Origin: Paulownia fortunei
Taxonomy: Eukaryota > Streptophyta > Magnoliopsida > Lamiales > Paulowniaceae
Length of the DNA stretch: 64,000 bases
Assembly (NCBI GenBank): GCA_019321725.1
Contig: CM033120.1
Location: forward strand, 6,391,694 to 6,455,693
Reading direction: 5' to 3'
Of this stretch, positions 11,488 through 22,308 are shown in pieces; within the stretch, counting starts at the first letter, position 1; each line of letters starts with the position of its first letter. Both the position numbers and the translations under genes were made by a program. The notes under the pieces were generated by a model. It saw nothing but the letters and a program-made list of their open reading frames with translations. It was not told the origin of the DNA and made no database searches.

Positions 11488-12516
11488 TTGAAGCCAAAAA
11501 ATGTAGATGTGGTTCAAGAATTTCTTGAGCCATTTTCAGATGATTTACCGGGACTACCACCGAATCGAGAGATTAAATTTGTGATTGATGTTATGCTAGG
11601 AACTACTCCTATTTCTAAAGCACCATACCGAATGACACCAACAGAATTGAAAGAGTTAAAAGTTCAATTGCAAGAATTGCATGATAAGGGTTTTATTCAC
11701 CCTCGTTATTCTCCTTGTGGAGCGCCTGTGTTGTTCGTGAAAAAGAATGATGGTACATTGCGGTTATGCATTGATTATAGAGAGTTGAATAAAATAACAG
11801 TCAAGAATAAGTATCCACTCCCAAGAATAGATGATTTGTTTGATCAATTGCAGGGAGCATCTGTATTTTTTAAGATTGATTTGCACTCTGGGTATCATCA
11901 ATTGAAGATAAAGGAAGAAGACATACCAAAGACTGCATTCCGAACAAGGTATGGACATTATGAATTTCTAGTGATGCTTTTCGATTTAACCAATGCCCCT
12001 GCAGCTTTTATGGATCTAATGAATAGGGTGTTCAAGCAATATCTTGATAAATTTGTGATTGTGTTTATTGATGACATCCTCATTTATTCACATGATAAAG
12101 GAGAGCACAAAGAACATTTGAAGATTGTGCTGCAAATTCTTAAAGAAAAAAAGTTGTATGCTAAATTCAAGAAGTGTGAGTTTTGGCTTGAACAAGTGGT
12201 ATTCCTAGGTTATGTAGTATCCAAGGATGGTATTTCTGTTGATCCGGGCAAGGTAGAAGCTGTCATTAAGTGGCCAACACCAACAAATGTATCAGAAGTA
12301 AGGAGTTTCTTGGGATTAGTAGGGTACTATCGATGATTTGTTTAGGGGTTTTCAAAGATAGCAACTCCAATGACAATGCTGACAAGAAAGAATGTGAAGT
12401 TCTTGTGGACCAATGCTTGTGAAAGAAGTTTTAAAGAACTGAAACATAAATTGACTATAGCTCCTGTTCTTACCATTCCAACTGGAATTGGTGGATTTGT
12501 GGTGTATAACGATGCT
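11488..12516 (+). pseudogene. TekB reverse transcriptase, broken at the inversion
   Basis: An open frame of 282 codons (11488-12336) contains the full fingers and palm in order: [42 protein letters not shown] and the intact active-site box FIDDILIYS near 12068-12095. A CGA-to-TGA change at 12334-12336 ends it in the thumb. The frame continues beyond the stop through the connection domain to the RNase H start (GGFVVYNDA, about 12490-12515). It is then cut by foreign LTR sequence. The missing RNase H is found at 18104 on the minus strand, which is the key evidence for the inversion. Confidence 0.92.
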
Positions 12517-13245
12517 TAGCTCAGAAAATAGTTTTTGGTCGTGGTTCAAGGATAGAAATGAAGAAAGGTTGAGGTGGTAGCTTGAGATGGCAAAGCTTGA
12601 GATGACAAGGCTTGAGGTATCAAGTGGTGGTTCAAATCTGATGTTACACGCATCTTATATAGTTGTACTCTAGTGTTTCTAATTATTGATTTATCTATTT
12701 AAAACCTATTTTAATTTTTGTATGATTGGATGATAAATTTTGCGATAATTTTTTAACCGTTCATTCAATATCTAAACCGATTGGCATCCAATTCTTAAAT
12801 GATTGTCTTGTTGGCATTTCTAAAATCATATGCACATATGGACCTTGTAATATGACACTTAAATCACATTATATCATGTCCAATATCCCAAGTATGTTAA
12901 TTTACAAATATATACTTTTGAAATAACTTGATCAAATCAAATTAAACAGTATAAACTTAATAGTGACACCTTTAGCACTTCTAAAAATTATAACGTGTAA
13001 CCTAGTAACATTCATCATATTGATACCTAATTTTTTTTTATCCCGATGTAGAATTGACCAACTAGGTTAAGGGATTCGATAATCAATACCGTGTGAGAGT
13101 TTTAAAATTAAGTTCAATGATTAAGAATGCTGTATAAAATAAAATGAATTATATGATGTCAATATCAATGCAAATAGCACACAATTAACATGTAATGCAT
13201 GAATCATATTTGTCCAGGTGAGTAGTGAGAGGTTTGCGTATCACA
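12517..13245 (-). repeat. TekC LTR, 5' part (inverted half)
   Basis: On the minus strand this starts TGTGATACGCAAACC and matches the start of the TekC LTR (compare 43550-44278), with some positions closer to TekA. It breaks off at about 12517. The remaining 2.0 kb of the same LTR lies at 18104-20103 in the plus orientation. Together they give 2.73 kb, close to the 2.65 kb of the complete copy at 41631-44278. Confidence 0.82.
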
Positions 13246-14524
13246 AAGTCTTTGGATTTTCAATGTCAGACAATGGTATTTTGCAATTCCAAGAGAGACT
13301 ATATGTACCTAATGTAGACAACATTCTGGAATATATTTTGGCAGAGGCACATTTAATGCCACATTCAGTACATCTAGGAGCTACTAAAATGTATAGAGAA
13401 TTGATAACACATTACTAGTGGCCAGGTATGAAAAGAGATGTTGCTCATTTTGTAGAACAATGTTTAACATGTCAACAAATAAAGGTAGAATATCAAAGAC
13501 CAGCAGGAACCTTGCAACCTTTATTTATTCCAGAATGGAAATATGAGAGAATTACTATGGATTTCATATCGAGATTACCCAAAATAGTTAAAGGTCATGA
13601 TGTTATTTGGGTTATCGTTGGCAAGTTAACTAAATCTGCTCACTTTCTTCCAATTTGTTCTACCTATTCCATGAATCGTTATACATAAATATATATACAT
13701 GAAGCGATCAAACTTCATGGTGTACCACTATCAATTATTTCTGATAGAGATTCAAGATTTTTGTCTATGTTTTGGAAAAGTATACACAAGATATTGGGAA
13801 CACAATTATCTTTCAGTACTGCATATCATCCCCAGACTAATAGATAGTCAGAGTGAACAAAACAAGCATTGGAAGATATGCTTAGAGCTTGTGTATTATA
13901 TTTTCATGGTCAATCGAGCAATTTTTTACCTGTAATGGAATTTTCTTTTAATATCAGCTATCGATACACTATTGGAATGGTCCCCTATGAAGCATTATAT
14001 GGTAGAAAATATAGATCTACAGTTCATTGGGATAAGATTGGTGAAAAGAAGCTTTTGGGCCTAAATATGATTCAAGAAATGACAGAAGTTGTGACATAAT
14101 TCACCAACGAATGTAAGTTGCTCAGAGCCGACATAAAAGTTATGTAGATCAAAGAAGAAGAATGTTAGAATTTGCAGTAGGAGATCAAGTATTTCTGAAT
14201 GTATCTCTAATGAAGGGGATAATGCGGTTTGGAAAGAAAGGAAAGTTCAGTCCTAGATATATTGGTCCATTTCATATTATTGATTGAATTAGGAATGTTG
14301 CTTGCAAACTCGACCTATCTGCATTACTATCTTAAGTGCACAATGTACTTCATGTATCTTGTTGAGGAAATATACTACAAATCCATCTCATATTCCAAAA
14401 AATGAACCTATAGAGCTAAAAGCCTACTTGAGTTATGAAGAAAGACTTGTAGAGATTCTACTACAAGAAGTAAAACAACTCAAAAATAAAAAGATCTCAT
14501 TAGTTAAAGTATTATGGAGAAAAC
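13246..14524 (+). pseudogene. TekA copy A2 integrase (within inverted segment)
   Basis: The plus strand shows an integrase in several broken frames. The zinc-finger region has HLMPHSVHLG and CLTCQQIK near 13350-13475, with the family's shared TAG at 13416-13418. The first catalytic motif reads WVIVGKLTK, so the Asp is Gly. The second, SDRDSRF near 13740, is intact. The HPQT region near 13830 has a stop. The GRKYRS and GRPF-like core end and a C-terminal LVKVLWRK follow, ending at the TekB LTR border at 14524. The missing tail is at 8284-8359. Non-functional. Confidence 0.85.
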
Positions 14525-16244
14525 TGTAACACCCCTTAACCTAACTGCAGTACCTAAACAAGCTGATACAGTTAAGTCAAAAAATGTTAATTTTTCATCA
14601 TTACTAGAGTTTTGATTTTTAATAAAAGTTTTCATTTTTAGCTATAAGAGAAAAAACTTGAATCGTTTTAAACACACCATATACATATATCAAAACTGAG
14701 TACATCTGTTCATAAAACCATAACAGAGCGACTTATTTAAAAACAAAACAGAGTTTTCAAAATAAACTACAAAATAGGTCGAAGCATGACATATGAACAA
14801 ATCTCTATCCGGCCGCTCTAGAGACTCAGTCAACCTCTAAACCTGTACATTTCCACCTGCATCACATGAATCTAATGAGCTAAAGGCTCAGTAAGATGAA
14901 ACTGATGCAATAACAAATAACATATATGTACATCTCATAAATCATTAAATGCAATATTCTATTTAATAAATTTCATTCATAAATCATTCTTTAGGGCCAT
15001 TGAAGTGTGGTACCTAACTAATAGCGATATACTGTAGTTTTCAGAACCTGTTCATAATGATTAGCCAATAAGAGAACTAATACGGGGTTTCCATACTTGA
15101 TCTTTCAACCTCAGGTATTAGTCGTATTCTATCTCATTCATTGTGGCTTTCCTATATCGATTTTTCAACCTCAAGTATTTGCCACCATTTGTTGGGTCCG
15201 CCGGTCCCTCTCACATCCCTTATCTACCTGATCATCAATCAAGTACTATACTTCCTTTTTAAAAACCTCATTATATTCTTAATAGTGTCATACTTCATGA
15301 ACCATAAATGCATCAAACATTACATCATTTGACAAATAATAACAATCACATTAAAACATGAACAACATTATATGATTCTTGTGACACAGCAAATGAAAGC
15401 TTCAACTTACCTCAAGTCCACTTTGTGGCAAGTGAAAAGATCAATCTCTTTGGAAGATAGGATGTGTTAAAGGCTTGATTAAGTAGGAATTAAGTTTCAA
15501 AATCAATGGTTTTCAAGCTTAAAAGGCTAGAAACTTGTTCTAGTTTGTGTTCTATGGATTCCTATGGATTGAATTCAATTTTTGTGAGTATGAGAGTGTA
15601 GAAATTTGGGAGAAACTTAGGAGAATAAGGGCTGGTCGTTTTTTAGGTGCTTCCACAAGAAATATGGATGAAAATGATTTCTTTGACCTTTCAAAGAGAG
15701 GTAAGTGGAGGGTGATGATTGGTTGTATCATGCTTGGTGTCTTCTCATGCCAAAAGCCACGTTCATGGGCTAAGGGTATGACAAAAATTGATGTTTTGGT
15801 GTTATAATCAAGTGTAATGCAGTTTAGAATGATTTTATGCAACCTAGTCAACCATCCAATCAAATTGCACCATTTTGCATACTTTTAGTTCTTAGCCAAA
15901 TGTAACATATTTCAAGTAAATATTTAGGCAATTAATCACTTTAGTATATAACTAGTATGGAGCAATACAAATAATTCATTTCATGGCCATTCAACACATC
16001 AATCTTTCTTAACCGAGATACCAAGCTTTTCACTGTAAAAAGGCACTTAAGGAATAAACAAAAGTTTGATCTCATATTTCATGTACTAATGCATGTTAAA
16101 GCATAACTAGAGCATATAATAATAATTATTCAAGTTCGTGGAATCATGCTATTTGTATGCCATAATTTAATAATACATAGTGATTAGATGCATATTCATG
16201 CAAGATGCTTATTATTGGCTATGTAGGAGAGAATTGGCATTCTA
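14525..16244 (-). mobile_element. TekB 3' LTR (within inverted segment)
   Basis: This is 1,720 bp on the minus strand, from 16244 (TAGAATGCC, expected TGTAATGCC) to 14525 (GGGGTGTTACA). A polypurine-rich stretch precedes it and integrase precedes that, which marks it as the 3' LTR. The flank beyond its end is GTTTC on the minus strand, which pairs with GTTTT at 8355-8359 as a target-site duplication once the inversion is undone. It keeps about 290 bp (around 14990-15290) that the 5' LTR has lost. Confidence 0.88.
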
Positions 16245-16290
16245 ATCCTTCATTCCTTATAAAAATTTCGTCCTCGAAATTTGACGTACT
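16245..16290 (-). other. TekB polypurine tract and preceding conserved box
   Basis: Minus strand: TTTCGAGGACGAAATTTT lies upstream of AAGGAATGAAGGAT, which abuts the 3' LTR. The first is the palindrome-like box typical of plant chromoviruses before the tract. The second is the tract itself with pyrimidine substitutions. Confidence 0.7.
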
Positions 16291-16311
16291 AAATAATTTT
16301 GGATACTTGCT

Positions 16312-17600
16312 CTATATTTCTTCTTCTCTTTCCCACGTGGCCTCTTCTATAGAATGATTCCTCCATAATACTTTAACAAGTCGAATCTTTTTCGTTCTCA
16401 ACTCTTTTTCCTTCTGATCCAAAATTTGCACTGGTTTCTCTTCATAGGCTAAATTAGGATTCAATTCCAACGGTTCATAACTCAACACATGAGAAGGGTT
16501 TGAAATGTACTTTCTCAACATAGACATATGGAAAACATTGTGAACACTAGATAATGATAGAGGTAAGGCCACTTTATAAGCTTTATCACCAACTCTTTCA
16601 AGAATCTCGAATGGGCCGACATACCTTGGGCTTAGTTTTCCTTTCTTTCCAAATCTCATAACACCTTTCATGGGAGCTACTTTTAAGAACACATGATCCC
16701 CAATGGAAAACTCTAGATCTTTTCTCCGTTTATCTGCATAACTTTTTTGTCTACTCTGCGCAATCTTCATTCTCTCTTGTATCTTCTCCACTACCTTAGC
16801 GGTATGTTGAACTATTTTTGGACCAAGCAGGCTTCGTTCTCCAACTTCATCCCAATGAACTGGAGATCTATATTTCCTTCCATACAATGCTTCATAAGAC
16901 GCCATTCCAATTGTTGATTGGTAGCTATTATTATAAGTAAACTCCAATAATGGAAGCTTTGCATCCCAACTCCCTTGAAAATCTAGCACACAAGCTCTTA
17001 ACATATCCTCTAATATCTGAATAACCCTTTTTGATTGCCCATCACTTTGTGGATGAAATGTTGTACTGAATGTAAGTTTCGTTCCCATGGCACTGTGTAA
17101 GCTCTTCCAAAATATAGATGTAAACTTAGGATCTCTGTCAAACATTATTACAACTGGCACCCCATGTAACCTGACTATCTCTTTAATATATTGTTAAGCA
17201 TACTGGTCCATATTGTATGTGGATTTTACTAGAAGAAAATGGGCTGATTTAGTTAATCTATCAACAATCACCCATATGGAATTATACCCCTTTTGTGCTC
17301 TAGGTAATCCAAGCACAAAGTCTATTGTAATGTGCTCCATTTTCACTCTAGAATCAACAAAGGCTTCAACAACCCTAATGGTCTTTGATGTTCAATCTTA
17401 ACTTGTTGACAAGTTAGCCATTCAGCTACAAATTTTGCTATATCTCTCTTCATTTTAGGCCACCAATAATGTTGTTGTAAGTCCTTATACATTTTTGTGC
17501 TACCTGGGTGTACGGAGTAAGGAGTAGTATGAGCTTCTTCTAAAATATATCCTTTCATGGCCTTGTCAAACAGCACACATAGTCTCCCTTTATATCAAAT
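16312..17600 (-). pseudogene. TekB integrase with chromodomain-like tail
   Basis: Two open stretches cover most of the protein. The N-terminal finger (17343-17576) keeps the HTTPYSVHPG His pair and LTCQQVK, but the first Cys is Trp. The frame is then broken across the first catalytic Asp. The second stretch (16312-17160, 282 codons) has FDRDPKF with the second Asp, then HPQSDGQSKR where the catalytic Glu is expected, so the third acid is Lys. GRKYRSPVHW, a GKKGKLSPRY segment and the chromodomain-like VLWRNHSIEEATWEREEEI follow. A TAG at 16312-16314 removes the last few residues (SKYPKLF-like). The protein is catalytically dead. Confidence 0.92.
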
Positions 17601-18104
17601 AATCCCATCATCAGTAATAGAGAAGTTTGGCCTCTTTCCAGCCTCAATTATTCTTTTCAATCTACACAAATGTGTGTCCACCTTTTGACCTTCTCTAATT
17701 CTATCTTAAAGTGCAGGTCTCAACACTAAAGCTGACAACAAACACTTTTTTCCTTTAGGTACAATTTCAAGCTCTAATATCTGCAAATCCAGTAATATTG
17801 ACTTTTGTATAACAAAAAGAGAAGATGTGGATTTTCTGCTCAATGCATCTGCAACCACATTCGCTTTACCAGGATGATAGTTGATCACACAATCATAATC
17901 CTTCACAAGTTCTAACCATCTTCTTTGTCTCATATCTCACACTTCTCACCATACAAATAATGTCTCCAAATTTTCAAGGCAAAAACCACAGCAACAAGTT
18001 CCAAATCATGGGTTGGATAATTCTTTTCATATTTCTTCAATTGCCTTGAAGCATAGGCAATAACCTTTCCATTTTGCATCAAAACAGCACCCAAACCATT
18101 TTTC
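17601..18104 (-). pseudogene. TekB RNase H, with deletion
   Basis: Read from 18104 leftward the minus strand gives [21 protein letters not shown], the continuation of the TekB reverse transcriptase that ends at about 12516. Near 17940 a YGEKCEI segment joins straight to [10 protein letters not shown]. Relative to copy A2 (20400-20470) about 55 bases are missing, including the DHKSLKYFF motif, and the frame shifts. The end is [17 protein letters not shown] near 17830-17890. Confidence 0.85.
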
Positions 18105-20103
18105 CAAAACCTCCATATTAAATTCTAGAAGTTGCTCCCAAGTGATTCCAAGAAAAGAAAAAAAGTGAAGGAAGCAAAGGAATGTAAAGAGGAACAAGTA
18201 GAAACTGAAAATTGTGCATAGGTGAGCTTAACTCATGTTTTGATTTCAATTCTTGATTTATTTGAGGATTTATGATTTATAAATCTTCTATGATTGTTTA
18301 TAACCATGTTAAGATGTTATGTATGGTCTTATAATTCACAAAAGAAGGATTTTTAGTTGCAAAATCACAATAGAAATCACTAGGGGCAGAAACTGTATAT
18401 TTGCTGGTTTTTGTTTTTAAAGCTTTTTATATGTATAATAACTTGATTAAAACCTATATATTTCACCATATATGTGTTTATTTATGAGTTTAGGTGATGT
18501 ATGTGAGTTTGGAGAGGTTATAAATTGAAATATGATTTGATATTTAAAAAGACAATCAAAACTGTCATGATAGAACTTATAGTTTTTGTGCTGTGAAAAT
18601 TGGGCTGGATTTTCTGAGGTAAATAAGTTGTTTTAGGAAATTATAAAATATGGTTACATTTTTATTCATGTGATCTAAGTGTGGTAAAAATTTGGGAGTT
18701 ATTGGATATGCTTAAGGATGTCAAAGTTAGCATGCAACTAAATTGGATAGTAAGAAAATGTGAAAATGTGGATCTGTCCCATTTGATAACTTAGCATGTT
18801 TCAACCTAAACATGTTTCTATTGAGTATTAACAATTAGGTACACACTATTAGAGTTATAATACTTCAATTATATGATGTTTACATGTATCTAAGATGATA
18901 AATTAAGGTATTTGAGGGACTATATTGGGTTCCAGTTTGTGAAAGTTTAATTGTTACCTAGATAGCTTGGTGCTTAAGGTCTTAGTATGAGATGTTGTGC
19001 TTTCAACTTGCCAAATTGGGAATGGTGCTTGATGTTGGGTAATATTACAGGCTATTTTACATCATGGTTGGAGAGGAATACTAGACAAATCTAGACTAAA
19101 CCACCAACCAAGTAAAAGATAAGTAAAGATTCATTTGTAACTACAATGCATAGACATAGTAAATGTGTGATTTATATATAATATCATAGATCATATGTGT
19201 ATAGCAGAGAGCACGCATTACTATTATTCATGTTTATTGAGCATACATATATGGGCATTGGCACGTGCATGCATCATATACGAGCATTGTGATAATATTG
19301 CATTGCACGGTATGATTCTGAGTAAGGAAAATATTTTGTTGACAACTACTAGTGCACCGAAGCATGAATGAATTTACATGGTTACATGCATAAATTTGTA
19401 GGTTCGCGTGCATGGATTTTCATGCTTATGAGTATGCATGGATTTGCATGCTTATATTATTATTGGTCATTGGATGATGGCGGTGTGCAGAGCTCTATTT
19501 CGTGCATAGCATAGTAGCATTGATCAGAGGCCCAAGAAAGAAATGATTTTGAGAGAAATGTTTTAATGCATGAAATTGAATTGTGGGCATAACATTTTGA
19601 GATGCATAATATGATATTGCGGATTATTCTTTGACATGCATAATATTTACTTGTTGAATATTAGCTAATATAATTTATGCATTGTAGGTGAGCACGACGA
19701 TGATTGAAGCATCTTTTGCTGGCTGGGCAGCTGTTGAAGCTCTTGCAGGTGTTTGAGGGAGTGTGTACATGGATGATGACCTATTGGACTATTTTATAGG
19801 CTTGTTATATTCTGAATCTATTGTATTATATTTTGAAACTGGTACTATTTTTTGTTTTAAAACTTTACTGTAAATATATATGTAAATATTATGGTCGTCG
19901 TGGGAGTTATGCTTTTATATAAATATTGATCATGCTATATACAGGACATATGTGAGGAAGTATTTTAAATAGGATTGTGTGTGTAAAAAATAATTTATCT
20001 TTTCTTAAAGTGTTACAAAAAAATAAAAAATATTGCACGTACACAAAAGTTCTATCATGTTAAATTATACTTTATATATAGTTGTTGAGTAGTGGGTGTT
20101 ACA
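18104..20103 (+). repeat. TekC LTR, 3' part
   Basis: The plus strand continues a TekC LTR from about 730 bp into the LTR to its end, GTGGGTGTTACA at 20103. It matches 41631-43550 (opposite orientation). The 3' flank ACTTC (20104-20108) shares ACTT with the flank of the 5' part (13246-13250, GACTT on the minus strand). It is followed directly by A2 pol. With 12517-13245 it forms one solo LTR split by the inversion. Confidence 0.85.
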
Positions 20104-20760
20104 ACTTCTCTAAAGTAATATCTTTCATCATTTTAGTAAAATATTCATCAACTTGTTGTCCCTGTTGAATTTTATCAATCAAAGTTGGTTAGAGTGTCAA
20201 CGCTGCAAATTTGGCCTCCACTGATCCTTGTTGTATAATCTCTACATCCATTTTCCATAGCTCCATTAACTCTAGTTTTTGAGTCAAAGCTATAGCTGTG
20301 ATATATTGTGTTGATTTCCTGCTCAATGCATCAACCACAACATTAGCCTTACCAAGATGATAGTTGATAATACAATCATAATTTTTCACCAACTCCAAAC
20401 ATTTTCGTTGTCGCATATTTAACTCTTTTTGGGTGAAGAAATATTTTAAACTCTTATGATCAATATATATCTCATATCGTTCACCATACGAATAATGTTT
20501 CCACATCTTAAGTGCAAACACCACTGCAACAAGCTCTAAATCATGTGCAGGATAATTCTTTTCATAGTTTTTAAGCTGTCTGGATGCATTTGCAACTTCA
20601 TCAATACACATCCGAACTAATTTTTTGAAGCATCACTATAAACCACAAAACCTCGAATACATGATGGAATAGAAAGAATAGGGGTTGAAGTAAACCTCTT
20701 CTTCAATTCCTAAAAACTTTTCTCACATACATCTGTCCATCTAAATGTTGCACATTTTCT
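20104..20760 (-). pseudogene. TekA copy A2 RNase H domain
   Basis: An open frame of 140 codons (20189-20611, minus) covers most of RNase [20 protein letters not shown] with the catalytic Glu region, [31 protein letters not shown] with a catalytic Asp, and the [18 protein letters not shown] end. The N-terminal part near 20620-20680 is frameshifted. The part downstream of 20104 (integrase) has been carried to 13246-14524 by the inversion. Confidence 0.88.
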
Positions 20761-21590
20761 ATTTAATTATGTCAAAGGAGAAGCTATCTTGGAGAATCCC
20801 TTCACAAATCTATGGTAATATCTAGCTAAACCCACAAAACTTCGTACTTCTGAAGGATTAGTAGGTTGTGACCAGCTATTAATAACTTCTACTTTACTTG
20901 GATCTACAAATATTCCTACTTTTGATATTACATATCCCAGAAATACCACTCGATCTAACCGAAATTCATATTTCTTAAATTTGGCATATAGTTGTTTTTC
21001 CTTCAGAACCTCTAAAACCATTATCAGATGTTCACCATGTTCTTCTATACTAGAGTAAATCAAGATATCATAATTGAACACAAAAACAAATCTATCAAGA
21101 AAATTTTTAAATACCCAGTTCATCAAATCCATAAAAGCTGCTGGAGTATTTGTCAAACTAAACAGCATCACCAAAAATCCATAATGTCCATATCTTGTGC
21201 TTAATGATATCTTGGTGATATCATTCTCTTTTATTTTCAGTTGATGGTACCCAAATCATAGATCAATAATTGAAAATATAGATGCACCTTGGAGCTGATC
21301 TAATAAATCTTCTATTCTAGGCAAATGATACTTATTATTGATTATAACTTTATTTAACTCTCGGTAGTCTATGTACAGTGACATTATACCATTATTCTTT
21401 TGAACAAATAGAACTGGTGCACCATATGGTGAAGTTCATGCTCGGTCTAATAAAACCTTTATCCAATAATTTATGTATTTGTATCTTCAATTCTTTCAAC
21501 TCAGCTGGTGCCATTCGGTATGGAGCTTTAGATATTGGAGGTGTTTCTGAATTTAGTTCAATGACAAACTCTATCTCATGATCTAGCGGT
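20761..21590 (-). pseudogene. TekA copy A2 reverse transcriptase
   Basis: The minus strand keeps motifs in broken frames. The N-terminus has SKAPYRMAPAELKELK (in the 21392-21901 frame). Fingers follow near 21300-21390, and an open palm and thumb at 20767-21174. The active-site box reads FNYDILIYS where FIDDILIYS is expected, so the first catalytic Asp is lost. [13 protein letters not shown] marks the connection to RNase H. Confidence 0.88.
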
Positions 21591-22150
21591 AATCCAGGAA
21601 GATCATCAGGAAATACTTCTTGATACTCCCGAACAATTGGCACTTCATTAAGGATTGAATGGTGTTGTTCTTCAATGCTCATAACACTCAGTAAATATCC
21701 CTCACAACTACTATCCAATAATCTTTGTGTTTTCAATGCTGATATAATCAGGAATTTAGAGCTTTTTATAATTCCAATAAAGATGAATGGTTCCTCTCCA
21801 GGAGGTTGAAAAGTCACCGTCTTTCTATGACAATCTATTGTCGCACGATACTTTGACAACCAATCCATACCCAAAATCATATCATAGTCATTCATGGCCA
21901 ATACAATTGAATCAACATAGAGTTCTCTATTTTCAATGGGAATAGCACAATCTCTTAAAAGATAGTTAGTTTGTTTTGAATTTCAAGAAGGAATTATCAT
22001 ATTGTAACAGACCTCAATAGTATCAAGTACTCTACCCAACCTCTTCACATAATCAGTAAATATAAATGAGTGTGTAGCTCCAGAATCAAACAATACAAAT
22101 GTTGTAATACCAAAGATAGAGAATTTACTTGTTACCATTGATGGGTTTTA
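21591..22150 (-). pseudogene. TekA copy A2 protease (tandem unit 1)
   Basis: The minus strand has the aspartic protease active site FDSGATHSF with the DSG codons at 22079-22087. The ILGMDWLSKYRA segment near 21830-21880 starts an open frame (21392-21901) that continues into the RT N-terminus. The part between these two has a frameshift. The active-site residues are intact. Confidence 0.87.
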
Positions 22151-22308
22151 CCTTAGTATCTAATCTAGTGATGGTAAAGACTCTAGCTGACACTTTTTTT
22201 TGTCTTGTTGGATTTGGATTATTTGGGCATGTTCTGGAAATATGTCTGACCTTCCCACACACAAAGTAGGTTCTAGTCTCTATAGGACAGACTCCACTCT
22301 GTTGACCC
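22151..22308 (-). pseudogene. TekA gag zinc knuckle (tandem unit 1), split
   Basis: The minus strand encodes the nucleocapsid knuckle TYFVCGKVRHISRTC followed by PNNPNP. The pattern is CX2CX4HX4C with the first Cys changed to Tyr. The gene is interrupted at 22308 by a solo LTR and continues at 25307. The same knuckle is seen in units 2 and 3. Confidence 0.8.

Larger units (their letters stand above)
12517..18104. other. Inverted segment, about 5.6 kb
   Basis: Four blocks here appear in the wrong orientation relative to their partners outside: a TekC LTR 5' part (12517-13245), an A2 integrase (13246-14524), the TekB 3' LTR (14525-16244), and TekB integrase plus RNase H (16245-18104). Turning the segment round joins TekB RNase H to reverse transcriptase in the right order and makes one complete TekC LTR. 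It also places the TekB LTR ends between GTTTT and GTTTC, and the TekC LTR ends between GACTT and ACTTC. A few bases are lost at the breakpoints. Confidence 0.85.

Noticed and set aside
11764..12549. Minus-strand frames opposite TekB reverse transcriptase
   Set aside because: The plus strand carries unmistakable RT motifs over the same bases, so the minus frames are shadows.
12517..14524. Independent insertion of a second plus-strand TekA-like element after TekB
   Set aside because: The integrase here has the TekA-type sequence and ends exactly at the TekB LTR border, and its tail is at 8284-8359; inversion explains this without an extra element.
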